From positions 21,639,230 through 21,703,229 of the forward strand of contig CM072515.1 in NCBI GenBank assembly GCA_036898135.1: a stretch of DNA of 64,000 nt, given 5' to 3'. Positions 24,616 through 35,092 of this stretch are shown piece after piece (position 1 is the stretch's first letter; every line of letters begins with the position of its first letter). The translations under genes and the position numbers were made by a program. Source of the DNA: Oncomelania hupensis. Lineage: Eukaryota; Mollusca; Gastropoda; Littorinimorpha; Pomatiopsidae. Below the pieces are notes generated by a model. It was not told the origin of the DNA and did no database searches. It was given only the letters and a program-made list of their open reading frames with translations.

Positions 24616-24659
24616 AAAATATGTCTGGAATGTATTCTCAACCCGATTTTCTTTTATAG

Positions 24660-24872
24660 TTCATTTGCACAAACGTTTTTGATACACATCGGCGCAACTT
24701 TTCGTGTTATGTTTGCACCCGCACCCAATGTCTACAATTCTCCGTTCATAATGCTCTTTATATACGTACCGGTAGATGTAAACGCACGTCGTATCAAATT
24801 CGAGATAGATATTGGATTTCAGTTTCGATTTGTCTGGGCAAGAAAGCAATCGTGTCATCTTCGTGCGGGAAG
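24660..24872 (+). CDS. Candidate internal exon (213 nt)
   Basis: The stretch is preceded by a strong acceptor (pyrimidine-rich TTTTCTTTTATAG, AG at 24658-24659) and followed by a strong donor (AAG then GTAAGA, GT at 24873). Between them one frame is open for the whole 213 nt, with one leading and two trailing bases, so phase 2 at both ends. The peptide includes VMFAPAPNVYNSPFIMLF and KFEIDIGFQFRFVWARK. I recognise no family. The reverse strand is also open over much of it, so chance is a real alternative. Confidence 0.25.
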
Positions 24873-24879
24873 GTAAGAA

Positions 24880-25228
24880 ATTGGAGAAGAAAAATGAGTC
24901 ATTGAAGACATTTTAGAAGAAGAATGAGTCATTGTTTTTAATGAGATTACATTTCAATGATCTTTAGTATTGTAGTTCGTCTTGGTGCCACGGCTTTTCA
25001 GTAATAGATGAAATTATACCCTCTTGGTGGAGGGAGTGGCATACATTAGATTACATTTCAGTTCTGTTTATACGAGCATCTTGAAAAAAAGAAAGGAATG
25101 AGGATGGGGAGGGGAGTGGGTAAGAGGAGAGGGGTGGAGGATCTCTTCTCTCTCTGTGTGTTGGTGTTCCCAATTCATTTCAGACTTTGACCATCATGAC
25201 CCCTCGTTTTCATTTGTTGGTGACGTGC
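24880..25228. other. Non-coding stretch
   Basis: Would be intron if the exon at 24660 is real. Only GA-rich patches are seen. Confidence 0.4.
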
Positions 25229-25229
25229 C

Positions 25230-25735
25230 TTCGCAAAAGAAATGTTTCCCACTGCGTCTGTGTAGAGAATATAGAAATCGCCGAAATCTTGTAATGTTTA
25301 TGTGGATATCCTTTGTGGCTTATAGTAGGGAGAGTCCAACCTCATTAGGAGTAGTTTCCTTTACAAAATGAGATCATGTGGCAGACCAAATCTGTGTGAA
25401 GTGAGTACGTTATGGTGTTTCGGGAACAGGCGAAGCGTCGTTAACGTTTTCTTTTAAGGAAAGAAGAAGAAATGTTGTCGACCGCATCTATGTAGTGTTA
25501 TTCCCTCTGTGGCTTTTCGGGAACAAGCGTCGTTAGTATTTTCCTTACGAAACGAAACCCAAAAAGTTTGCAAACTGCATCTAGGTGCGGTAACAAGCGT
25601 CTTTAGTATTTTCTGTTTTGAACAAAAAGAAAGAAGAAATGTTGCAGCCCAGACTGCTTCTATGTAGAGTATAACCTTCTGTGGGTTGCTTGTGAAGTGA
25701 CTGACGTAGGTCGTTAGTGTTCATTAATCTTGTCT
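25230..25735 (+). repeat. Diverged tandem array, about 100-bp unit
   Basis: Four to five diverged units share AAGAAATGTT, GCATCTATGTAG, CTGTGGCTT and AACAAGCGTCGTTAG. Copies of the last string start near 25430, 25515 and 25593. Divergence is high and boundaries are soft. Confidence 0.65.
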
Positions 25736-25739
25736 TGAT

Positions 25740-25742
<3 letters not shown>

Positions 25743-25801
<59 letters not shown>
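25743..25801. repeat. (CT)n microsatellite
   Basis: About 29 CT units followed by a T run. Confidence 0.97.
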
Positions 25802-25810
<9 letters not shown>

Positions 25811-25863
25811 TCTCTTTCTCTCACTAACGACCACTATTAGGCCCAGGATTCCAAAATGGATAC

Positions 25864-26054
25864 TCTTATTTTGTACAAATGGCATCCTATCTTCGTCTGG
25901 AGTCTTTAGCATTTTATTTATTTTTGGTTGAACTTAAAGGGAAATGTTCACATTAGTCTTATTATGTACAAATGGCAGCCGATCTTCGTCTGGCTTCTAG
26001 TCTTCTATTTGTTTTGGATTGAACTTATATGGAAATGTTCACCACACTCTTATT
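25864..26054 (+). repeat. Tandem duplication, about 92-bp unit
   Basis: Units at 25864-25956 and 25957-26047 share TGTACAAATGGCA, ATCTTCGTCTGG, TTGAACTTA and GGAAATGTTCAC. A third partial unit starts at 26048. Confidence 0.85.
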
Positions 26055-26513
26055 ATTTCTAGTTGTGACACACGCAGACATAGTTGCTGATGTTTTTTGC
26101 TATAGAAAATAATTCCTATAGTAATTTTCTTATAGTACAAGTATGACTGCAGACTTGCTGTACTTCTTCGGTAAAGCAATACACATCTTATCCTACACTA
26201 TTATAAGTTTTCCTTAATTTTGGTTAAGCTTGTACTGAAACCTCGAAAATTCCTTATTTTCCCTTATATTCTAGAGTATATTAAAAGTATAATTGTAGAA
26301 TGTCTGCACTTCTTCGATAAAACAGAGATCAATTTCGGTCTTTTTACGCTGTCCATTGAAAAGATAGATAGTATGCTTTGCCTTTTGGGTCCAGAGGGCT
26401 ACAAAGAGCCGAATCAGGACCACAAATACTGTTAAAGAAAATACCTTCATCTAAAAACACAAAACCCATTAAGATTTAAAGCAACAATAGAAACAAAATG
26501 GTATCTTATCTTA
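26055..26513. other. Non-coding stretch
   Basis: Nothing recognised; AT-rich with moderate unique sequence. Confidence 0.45.
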
Positions 26514-26514
26514 C

Positions 26515-26575
26515 TGTATAAAACCTGACCTTTTTAATGGATGGTTTATCCATTAAAAAGGTCAGGTTTTATACA
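26515..26575. repeat. Perfect 28-bp inverted repeat (hairpin)
   Basis: Arms 26515-26542 and 26548-26575 are exact reverse complements around a 5-nt loop (GGTTT). Pairing stops at 26514/26576. No poly-U follows, so it is not a Pol III terminator. It could be a foldback-element remnant, a precursor-like RNA hairpin or a replication-generated palindrome. Confidence 0.9.
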
Positions 26576-26579
26576 TTTA

Positions 26580-27138
26580 AAAAAATATTTTTTAAGTTTT
26601 AAAAAACAGTAGTATCGGCTAATTTTTACTAAACAGGCGATATTGACGCTAGCTGAGTGTCGGAGATTTATCAAGTATAAAACGTATGCACTCAACAGTC
26701 TCTGACATTCAAATCGGAGACAACATCGCTGTCGGGTCGATTGCCTATTTATAACCTTATGATGAGCCAGGATAGCGGCAAAAGGTCTATTGTCCTGGCT
26801 CAAAGCGAAAAAAATTTTTTTTTCAAAATTTTCTTTATTTTTTTTAAACATTTTTAAAAAAATAAAAAAGATGGGTAAGACTAAGAGGAATATATGGTCT
26901 GGCATTAGTTGTTTTTTTTTCACTGGGCATGTTATAATGGTGTTTAAAGTATCGGTGTGCGAGCTCTAAATCATTTCATGCCTTTCATGTCTTGAAACGT
27001 TTGGAAGCTGCAGTCAAAAGGTTCACGTTCTCAAGACTTCATTCTTTAGCCACTAAGCAACTATTTTTGTAGGAGTTGCTTAGTATACAGCATCAAAAAA
27101 CATGAAATGTCAAATATAATTCAATTGATGGAATAAGC
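26580..27138. other. AT-rich non-coding stretch
   Basis: Poly-A/T rich at 26575-26600 and 26805-26870. No gene seen; a 125-codon minus frame at 26546 is built from A/T runs. Confidence 0.5.
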
Positions 27139-27140
27139 AT

Positions 27141-27242
27141 CCTGTCCTATCCCGTAACTCGAAGGTCGTTGGGGCACCACAGATAATCGTTTAACCAGCG
27201 TACTCATCTTTTTCTTTCCTCGGCAACCCTCATGGCTTCGCT
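27141..27242 (-). mobile_element. RTE LINE fragment (copy 1)
   Basis: About 100 bp matching the extreme 3' end of the RTE family seen at 62475-63354. It includes CCGTAACTCGAAGGTCGTTG and GGCACCACAGATAATCGTTT, ending (minus strand) in an ATAGG-type tail with only two units. It abuts AGCGCTAC plus (AAT)n, the 3' end of another retroelement. Confidence 0.85.
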
Positions 27243-27249
27243 CCAAAGA

Positions 27250-27365
<116 letters not shown>

Positions 27366-27551
27366 ATTATTTTTTTTTTAATTTATTTATTTTTTAAATA
27401 TTATTTTTATGAAGGATAATAATGGTCAATACTGAGTGAAAATATGATCAATATGAAATAATGTAGAATGCAAAACTCGACAGTCTGGAGAAAAATATTT
27501 TGACAAATTGCTGATGTTATAATATGAAAATAACCGAGTGATTTGTATTTG

Positions 27552-27555
<4 letters not shown>

Positions 27556-27605
<50 letters not shown>

Positions 27606-27643
27606 GTAGTAGTAGTAGTAGTAGTAGTAGTAATTTAAAAAAA

Positions 27644-27729
<86 letters not shown>
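27556..27729. repeat. (ATT)(AGT)(ATT) compound microsatellite
   Basis: ATT units from 27556, AGT units 27605-27632, then ATT 27645-27729. It runs directly into the tail of the large RTE copy. Confidence 0.95.
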
Positions 27730-27735
27730 CCTATC

Positions 27736-29553
27736 CTATCCCGTAACTCGGAGGTCGTAGAAGCACCAGTAAAGAATGATCGTTTAACCAGCGTACTACA
27801 TCTTTCCCTGTCCTCAGCAACCCTGATTGTTTCGCTCAGTGTCAAATCAGTTCATACCCTAATATTGTCTTCCCACCTCTTTTTCGGTCTCCCTCTTCTT
27901 CTACCTCCTTGCATTGTGCCTTGTAGGATGGTGTTTGCAAGACCTGATAATCTGGTGACGTAGCCATATCATCGGAGTTTCCGTTTCTTCACCACTGTGA
28001 GCAGATCATCGTGCTGTCGAATGGCTTGCGTGGTGGTCTGTCGGACTTCGTCGTTGGTGAGGTGCTGGGTTAATGGAAATGCCCAGAAGTCTTCTGTAGC
28101 ACCTCATCTCCATGTTTTGTATTTTTGTTGTTGTAGATCTGCTGTGAGGGTCCATGTTTCGCAAGCGTAAAGGAAGATGGAGATAACAAGGGAGCGCAGC
28201 AGTCTTACCTTGGAATGTAGACTGATGGTCCTTTCTTATAAATTGGCTTCAACCTTGCCAGGGCAGCAGTTGTTTGTGCGATCCTGGAGAGGACTTCCTG
28301 TCGGGACCCATTGTCTGATACAATGGCTCCTAAATATTTGAAGCTATGCACTGTGTTATGGGATTGGCCTTGGACTTTGATGTCCGTGTTGATGCCATTG
28401 GTGTTGTTGGTCATCATTTTAGTCTTCTCTGCACTTATTTCCACTCCATAAGCTCTGCCGGTCCTGATTTGGCTCGGAAGAGTCCGCTGGACCTAAAGCA
28501 ATAATCATGTAATGTAATGTAGACTCTGGAGGTGGTGTCAAGCCTATGTACCAGCTGTTCAAGCTCTTGTTCCTCTCCAGCCAATCCATCAATGTCATCC
28601 GCAAAACGAAGGTTGGAGATTGCTTTTCCCGCTATGCTTACTGTGCCTTCGTAATCTGCAAAGGCATCTGACATGATGCGCTCTAGGAAGATGTTGAAGA
28701 GTGTTTCAGTTTCCGATGTTGCTGTTGTGGAGGACTGCACTGGTAGCCTTGTCATACAGGCTTTTGATGACTTCAATAATTTTAGGGCTGATGTCCTACA
28801 CTCTCATGGTTGCCCACAGAGCTGCATGCCAGACTCGGTCAGACGCCTTTTTGAAGTCTACGAACACATGATATAGATGTTGATGGTGCTATATGTATTT
28901 CTCGCAGATAATTCTGAGGTTGAAAATCTGTTCACTGGTACTTCACCCTGCCATGAATCCTGCTTGTTTTTCAGCTATGATTTGTTCAGCTTGGGGTTTC
29001 AACCTATTCAGTATTATTTTCAGGAGGACCTTGCTGGGATGGCTGATGAGGCTGATGGTGCGGTAATTTTCACATTCCTGAAGGTTACCTTTTTTTGGAA
29101 AAGTAATGACAAGCGACTGGGTCCATGGTGTAGGCCACTCCCCACTCTGCCAGATCTTGTTACAGATAATGGTGAGTGCGTCAGTCATCGCTTTCCCTCC
29201 TGCTTGACGCAGTTCCGCGGGTATGTTGTCCACTTCCCCTTCTTCAACGATTGCACTGCTGCTTCAACTTCTTCTCGGAGAATTGGGAGGATTTTTTCTT
29301 CTACTCTGTCCTCAGGACATGCTAGAACTGATGGGTCTCCATTTGGTGTGTGATTGTAAAGTTCAAAGCAGTACTCTGTCCGTCTGTCCAAGACTTCTTG
29401 TTCTTCTGTAAGGCATAGGCCAAACTTGCTTTGGATCGTGGAGACCTTGGGATGTTTAACACTTGTCAGCCGCTTCACAGTCTGGTTCTTGTTCAGACTG
29501 TTCTCTATTTTCTGGCATTGATCTTCTATCCAGTTCTCCTTTGCTGTGCGCAT
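27736..29553 (-). pseudogene. RTE reverse transcriptase (broken)
   Basis: Pieces in order on the minus strand: linker with REEVEAAVQSLKKGK (29320-29230); fingers with IPAELRQAGG and NYRTISLISHPSKVLLKIILNRL (29225-28990); palm with RFADDIDGLAGEEQELEQL (28605-28550); thumb-side GMEISAEKTKMMTNN and FKYLGAIVSDNGS (28444-28300). The end is degraded compared with copy 6. Frame changes near 29200, 28940 and 28440, plus a nested repeat, make it inactive. The strings match copy 6 closely, so the family is clear. Confidence 0.85.
28458..28521 (+). repeat. 64-bp repeat nested in the RTE LINE
   Basis: Matches 5436-5499 almost perfectly and ends in TAATG units. Comparison with the uninterrupted copy at 62475-63354 shows the insertion point. 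CTCTG occurs on both sides (28453-28457 and 28524-28528), a likely 5-bp target-site duplication. Confidence 0.85.
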
Positions 29554-29686
29554 ACCTTTCGGATGCCATTGTTGATTTTTCGGTAAGCATCAGTTCACTG
29601 TGAGGTGTTCTTTTTCTTATTCATCTCTCTTCGTTTATCACACAGGTCCAAAAGTTCAGGTGTTATCCACAGCTCCTTCTATTCTT

Positions 29687-30832
29687 CTATTCCCGGTGCT
29701 TTCCAAGGATCTCCGTGGCGGCATCTGTCACCGCTGAGTTGAATGTGGTGGTCATGGTGTTGACATCTACTTCACCAGCTCCCAAAATGAGCAGTGGTGC
29801 AAATTTCCCTCCAATTGTGGCCTGAAATATTTCTGCCACCTCCGGGTCTTGCAGTTTGTCCAGGTCGAACTTCAATATAGTGCATTTTGCTGTGTTTACT
29901 CTCTTCAAGTGGAGCCGGAAAGACATCATCGCGAGATCGTGGTCACTTCCGATGTCTGCTCCTGGAAAAGTGCGTGTCTTGCCAATGTTGATGCTTGATC
30001 TAAAGCGTTTCTTTACCATGATGTAGTCGATCTGGTTATGATGCTCCCCGCCGGGACTGTGCCATTTACATCGTCTGGATTTTTTTGTGGAAACCAAGCG
30101 TGTTTGCCAGTATCAGATTGTTGTATCCAACTGTCTCAGACCCCTGTCATTTGTCTCGTTGTTGCAGTGGGGTCCACATGCTTCTTCCTAGTTGTGGTGC
30201 GCATCTTGGCCAACCTTGGCATTCCAGTCGCCTTTCACTATGACTATGTCCTTCTTCGGGACTTGGTCATGGACAGCCTGTAGATTTTCATAGAAATCCT
30301 CGACTTCGCTGTCGTCATAGTCTGATGTTGGGGCATAGGCCTGGATTTTAGTGATGTTTAAAGGGGCTGCTCTGAGGCGGATGGTAAAGAGTCTACTGGA
30401 GACTGGGCGGCAACCCATGACAGTGGCTAGAATGTTCTTGTGGACCAAGAATCCAACGCCGTGTTCGTGCCTGTCATCTCTACCGCTGAAATGAAGCTTG
30501 TGGCCTTTGTCGGTCGTTGTTTCTCCTATGCCTTTCCAGGGCAGTTCGCTGATCCCTAAAACGTTCCATCGATAGTTGTCCATCTCCTGGGCCAGTTCTT
30601 CTAATTTTCCTTCCGCATTTAGGGTCCTGACATTCCAGGTTCCTATGACGATGTTGTTTCTGTTGCGGATCTTGCTAAGTTGTCCATCAGTGGCACACCT
30701 ATCACCTCCGTCCTGGTGGCCAACGGATGGCGCGGTGCTTGTTGACCCGGGCGACGACCGATCCGGTATGGAGTAAATGGTTTTATTCATCATGCATTGT
30801 GTCTTGGGCAAGAAAGACCTGGCAGGGCCCAA
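29687..30832 (-). pseudogene. RTE endonuclease (broken)
   Basis: The first frame (30832-30188) has IGTWNVRTLN, ISELPWKGIGET, HGVGFLVHKNI, QAYAPTSDYDDSEVEDFYE and KGDWNAKVG, the APE-like catalytic strings. The second frame (30097-29687) continues with DYIMVKKRFRSSI and GSDHDL, the terminal SDH catalytic motif. A frameshift and a lost segment lie between 30188 and 30097. It would nick target DNA in an intact copy. Confidence 0.85.
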
Positions 30833-31073
30833 TCCTCTCCAGGCTGTTGGCCACAGCCGATATCCACGAATACAGTGTGGCTCGCTTTGGCCCCGAGCAC
30901 GGGTCGTTGAACCTGTAGTAAGATGAGGTTCCTCTGCCCTGGCCGGTGACTTCTGTGTAGAAGACTTTCGCCAAGTGATGCCGTGCTGACATCACCCCTG
31001 TTAGTCGCCTCCTACGACACGTCAGGAAACGTTGGGTCTATTCTAATCAGTGCCCGAACCCATAGGGCCATTA

Positions 31074-32325
31074 ATATTATTATTGTTATGATTTTTAAAT
31101 TTTTATTTTATTTTATTTTATTTTATTTTTTTTATTTTTTTATTTTTATTATTATTATTATTTTTTTTTTTTGGGGGGGAGGGGGTGTTGTTTTTTGGAT
31201 GACTGAGCAGAGTGGTTACTCTTTCGACAGCAAGTTTACCGAGTGCGTGGTTCGAAACGCGCCTGTAATTGAGCAATATTAATACACTTTAGACATACCC
31301 ATCAAAAGGAAACTCTGTATTAAGACAAATTATGTGTAACATAAAATCGTCTGTTATCGTCTCGTAATCCTATTTAAAAACAAAAATGTCTGTTACGGTA
31401 GTAAGTCAATCTATTCCCCAAAAATAGTAATACGCAGTCTTTAAATAGTGTTGTTAGTAGTATATAATGAACATATCGTAGGTAAATCCAGAGGGGACCG
31501 AGACTCGTTGGTCCAAGCACCAGAGAGTCATTAGTGGATGGGTCCATTCCCAATCGCCTTTGTAGTCTTGACAGTTCTATTTTCTGCTTCTGCGATGAAA
31601 GACGCGTGGTCTTCTTTTGTAATCTCTGGTCTGGGTGCTTAACGCTTTGGTTTTTGCCAGCCTTAATTCTAGCACTTTGATGGAAACACTATTAGTATTC
31701 CTTTTTGTGTTTAAGTCTTTGATGAGTTTGGTTCGGCACCGAAAGACCACGGCTAGCTTTAACTTTAAAACGAATTCCTTTCTTTATATATATGGACACT
31801 TATATAGTAGCACTATTGGCAGGCATGGTCTTTTGTAAGCTCTTCGTCTTTGATGGTGCTGTTGCTTTTTCAACTGAAAGCCCACGCCCAACTTTAATCC
31901 TAATTAGATAGGTTCAGTTTGCTTTGGTTCCACGCACCCGTCTTTCGCTCCTCTCCATTGAAATAATGATCTGAGTATATTGCTGAGACCTGAGATAACG
32001 ACATGTACAGACTACAGCTTCCCTGACTACATCCACCATCTCTTTGCATCCACCACATTATTTTCGATACATACAGCAATATCGTTTGGTTGCTACGCCC
32101 TTTTGGTTGGGACCCTAGATATTAGCATTAAGAGCATATTTTGCCAGCGCGTATTTGTTAGTTATGTAAGGTACTTATTGTTTTTTTCGGATGTGTTGTA
32201 AATTTTGGACCCCAACAAACCTCTACATACCACCTAACACTTCTACTTCTGTTTTTAAATGTGCGTTGGCGCCTTTCTCGGGTTTATCATTTAGGTTGTT
32301 CTGTTTTTTGGCGTTTACGTGCTCC
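31074..32325. other. AT-rich non-coding stretch
   Basis: ATT and T-run sequence at 31074-31172, with a G run after it. The rest shows no recognisable gene or element. Confidence 0.5.
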
Positions 32326-32328
32326 ACT

Positions 32329-32470
32329 CTTCTTCTTCTTCTTCTTCTTCTTCTTCTTCTTCTTCTTCTTCTTCTTCTTCTTCTTCTTCTTCTTCTTCTT
32401 CTTCTTCTTCTTCTTCTTCTTCTTCTTCTTCTTCTTCTTCTTCTTCTTCTTCTTCTTCTTCTTCTTGTTT

Positions 32471-32520
<50 letters not shown>

Positions 32521-32663
32521 CTTCTTCTTCTTCTTCTTCTTCTTCTTCTTCTTCTTCTTCTTTTTCTTCTTCTTCTTCTTCTTCTTCTTCTTCTTCTTCT
32601 TCTTCTTCTTCTTCTTCTTCTTCTTCTTCTTCTTCTTCTTCTTCTTCTTCTTCTTCTTCTTCT
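32329..32663. repeat. 335-bp (CTT)n with (GTT)n core
   Basis: About 46 CTT units (32329-32466), about 17 TTG/GTT units (32470-32519), then about 48 CTT units with one TTT break near 32561. The outer arms are pure polypyrimidine. All long frames reported across it in six phases (poly-Leu, -Phe, -Ser, -Lys, -Glu, -Arg) are repeat artefacts. Confidence 0.98.
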
Positions 32664-32679
32664 TTCTTTCTTCTTCCAA

Positions 32680-32985
32680 ATAGGAATAACATCCACCCAA
32701 ACGCCGCAGAAAAAAACCCACAAGCATGTGTAAATCACAGAAATAAGCAGTCTCGCATTAACACGTTTTTGCATGTTGAGGATTTTACGCTAAAGGCTGG
32801 TGACGGAAATTGTTGGATGCATTTGATAATTCACTTGTATAGGTAGTACATCCCTGAAACGCTCGTGAGTGGCTACACGCGAAAGCATAAACTGTCAGCA
32901 GATGAGGATATTATATTATAACGAATTAAAGAAACTGTCTTCCTGGTAAGTCCACATGGCTTTTAAAGTCCTGGATACAGGTAAA
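32680..32985. other. Non-coding stretch
   Basis: No recognisable feature between the microsatellite and the 5S-derived SINE. A frame reading VEDFTLKAGDGNCWMHLI lies near 32775-32830, suggestive of a short coding relic (the string GDGNCW is typical of OTU-type protease active sites), but it stops soon after. Confidence 0.3.
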
Positions 32986-32986
32986 A

Positions 32987-33275
32987 AAAGGTAAAGGTAG
33001 TCCCATAGCCTTGTGGCCGTAGGGGAGCGTGATGTTGGAGATCACACTTATCTTGGGCCAGCGTAATGAGGGTGATGCCCAACTCTCTCCCTCGCTGCTT
33101 TACCTTCCCCACCCTCAAGAGAGTAGGTACTCAATCACAGTTGAGTCAACTGGGGGCGTTGTTATTTGTCGCTTCACGCCTTAGCGGTCACCCATCCAAG
33201 TGCTAACCGCACCGGACGGTGCTTCACTTTCGACACAGTAGCGAGTGCTCCAACCCACTGCACTATCCGACACAG
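32987..33275 (-). mobile_element. 5S-rRNA-derived SINE (SINE3-like)
   Basis: On the minus strand, 33275-33180 aligns by eye with the promoter half of 5S rRNA. The block GGTTAGCACTTGGATGGG, GTGACCGC (33208-33184) differs from the canonical 5S box C region at only two positions. Upstream GAAGCACC-type sequence fits the A-box side. The body continues for about 190 bp and ends in short TTTACC-type repeats (33007-32987). A Pol III internal promoter of type 1 is implied. It is clearly not a functional 5S gene: the 3' stem is replaced by the SINE body. Confidence 0.75.
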
Positions 33276-33279
33276 AATA

Positions 33280-34155
33280 TAGAATTTATTTCATTAGGTG
33301 ACATTACAAACGGAATTAGCCTTTTTAACTAAGCTTTGAAGTTCTACATATCTGTCTTCGCTTCGTCCATCCGTCTCTCCTTTCCTTCTAAAACGTAGCC
33401 GAGTGGCTCATGTGAGGCCTTTGCTAAGGAAACTGGCTTCTTGGTGCTGCAAGTTAGCGGCTTGGCTGCCTTGTGGCAGACCCTGATGTCGCCCAGCGCC
33501 CTGACAAGGTTAGGCTACCTTCATGGATTACAGTTACCTTTTACTCTTACCCGGTCGTATCCCCCCCCTCCTCTCCTTCCATTCGAGTATTACCCCTTCC
33601 CCCTTCTCTTCCACCCACCAACCTCTGCCCTAACCTTGAATGAGTTACTACTGTTGTTAATGCACACACACAAATGGTTTCTACTAGAAGAAACAACAAC
33701 AGCAACAGCAACACCACCAACAACAAAAGGGATCATCATTTGTAATAGTGTAGTTATTGTTTTTCTCTAGGTGTTCTCTTTAGTCTCTTCATTCAGATAC
33801 TAAGTCGTCAGGCCCTTCAGCAATTTCCCGTAGTTAGTGAAAATTCCGTAGTTGGTGGACTGCGCTTGCAGGACATAATAGGACCTCGCTGGCCATTGAT
33901 CATGGATCTTGTTTAACAAGGGGGATCTCTCCATGCTATATTGTCCACCTTTGAGTTGGTATCGCCTTATCACGCTGAGCATTAGAAACTGCAGAAATCG
34001 AAGCCCTGAAACATTGCAAGGGCTACTCTAGTACAGTAAGGCTCTAAGATCTCAGTTTGCGCGATGTCTATAGCTATCCTATGTCTTCAGTTCCATTTAG
34101 TGTTGTATCCACAAGGGGAGGGAGGGAGGGAGAGAGAGATACAGAGACAGAGAGT

Positions 34156-34197
<42 letters not shown>

Positions 34198-34735
34198 GGA
34201 AGAGACAGATTTGTTTATTTCAATTAACGTCTTCTTTAAAAAAAGATGTTAAACTATGTTAGGTTGATGGCAATTATGCGTGTAGCGAGTTCGATCCATG
34301 CCAAAATAGCATAACAGCGGGAGGCACTCAAGAAGACAACATATATATATGTCTTTTGCGTTAAGATAGAAATGGTGGGTGGGTGCCTGAAAAGAATTAT
34401 ATTGTTTAAAACCTTGAAGAAAAGAATTATAATATTGTATAGAACTTTGCATTAAAACAGAAGAGTGAGAGGGTGAAAGAGGGGGGGGGGGGAGGGACGC
34501 ACTAAATGGTATCAGGTTTCCAGAAACGTCAGTGGAACAATTTATGCTTGATTAGATTTCATATAACTATCGTAATAATTACTGACTGCAACTGTTTGGG
34601 GCTTCATGATCGGACGTTTGGCCTAATTATGAATTAACCCATAAGTCTTTTATGCGTGTTTACACAAAATTGTCTTGTTATTGAACTTTTAATCTGTATT
34701 CTATGCAAATAGTGCTTTGAGCGTCATAATACTAA
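33280..34735. other. Non-coding stretch with (GACA)n
   Basis: (GACA)n tetranucleotide repeat at 34160-34195 and a G run near 34480. A B-box-like GTTCGATCC near 34289 has no convincing tRNA around it. No gene recognised. Confidence 0.5.
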
Positions 34736-35092
34736 CGGCTACGGTCTTTATTACTTTCAGTGCAACAGACCGGTCTTCTACGGTCTGATTTCAGCGTTGG
34801 TGTTGGTGTCGTAGTAGTCAGGCTTTAATATTTTAAGGCGGATCGCCTGCTGCAGTTAAAGCGCCAGTGTCGCTTCTAAAGCAAACGTTTACCGTGTTTT
34901 GTGTTTTGTTCTGGGTAGGGTTAGGAGTTAAAAAAAAAGGATACTTAGCCTTTTTAGTATTTTTCTGTCTCGTCTAGTGTTGATCTTTTACAGCAAACTC
35001 TTGCCGTCTTATTTCGGTTTGATCTGTATTGGTCTAGGCGCACATGGTAATCTTGTTAGTTTTGAGGTACTAAGCCTATGAGGTTTTTTGTA

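Larger units (their letters stand above)
27727..31073 (-). mobile_element. Near full-length RTE LINE (copy 2)
   Basis: About 3.3 kb on the minus strand. It runs from a non-coding 5' region (31073-30690), through an APE endonuclease, linker and reverse transcriptase, to an ATAGG tail at 27731. The endonuclease resembles the domain known as craniofacial development protein 2 in BovB-type RTE elements. Several frameshifts break the frame, and a 64-bp repeat is nested at 28458-28521. The element is flanked on both sides by ATT-rich DNA, suggesting insertion into a microsatellite. It is the only copy here with both domains. Confidence 0.88.

Noticed and set aside
26515..26575. Rho-independent terminator
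   Set aside because: The stem is far longer than a terminator, AT-rich, not followed by a T run, and the genome is eukaryotic.
26546..26923. 125-codon minus-strand frame
   Set aside because: Built from A/T runs and half of the 28-bp hairpin; no recognisable domain.
32191..32846. Six overlapping long frames (poly-Leu, Phe, Ser, Lys, Glu, Arg)
   Set aside because: All are translations of the CTT/GTT microsatellite in different phases.
33184..33208. Functional 5S rRNA gene
   Set aside because: Only the internal-promoter half is 5S-like; the 3' pairing strand is replaced by an unrelated body.
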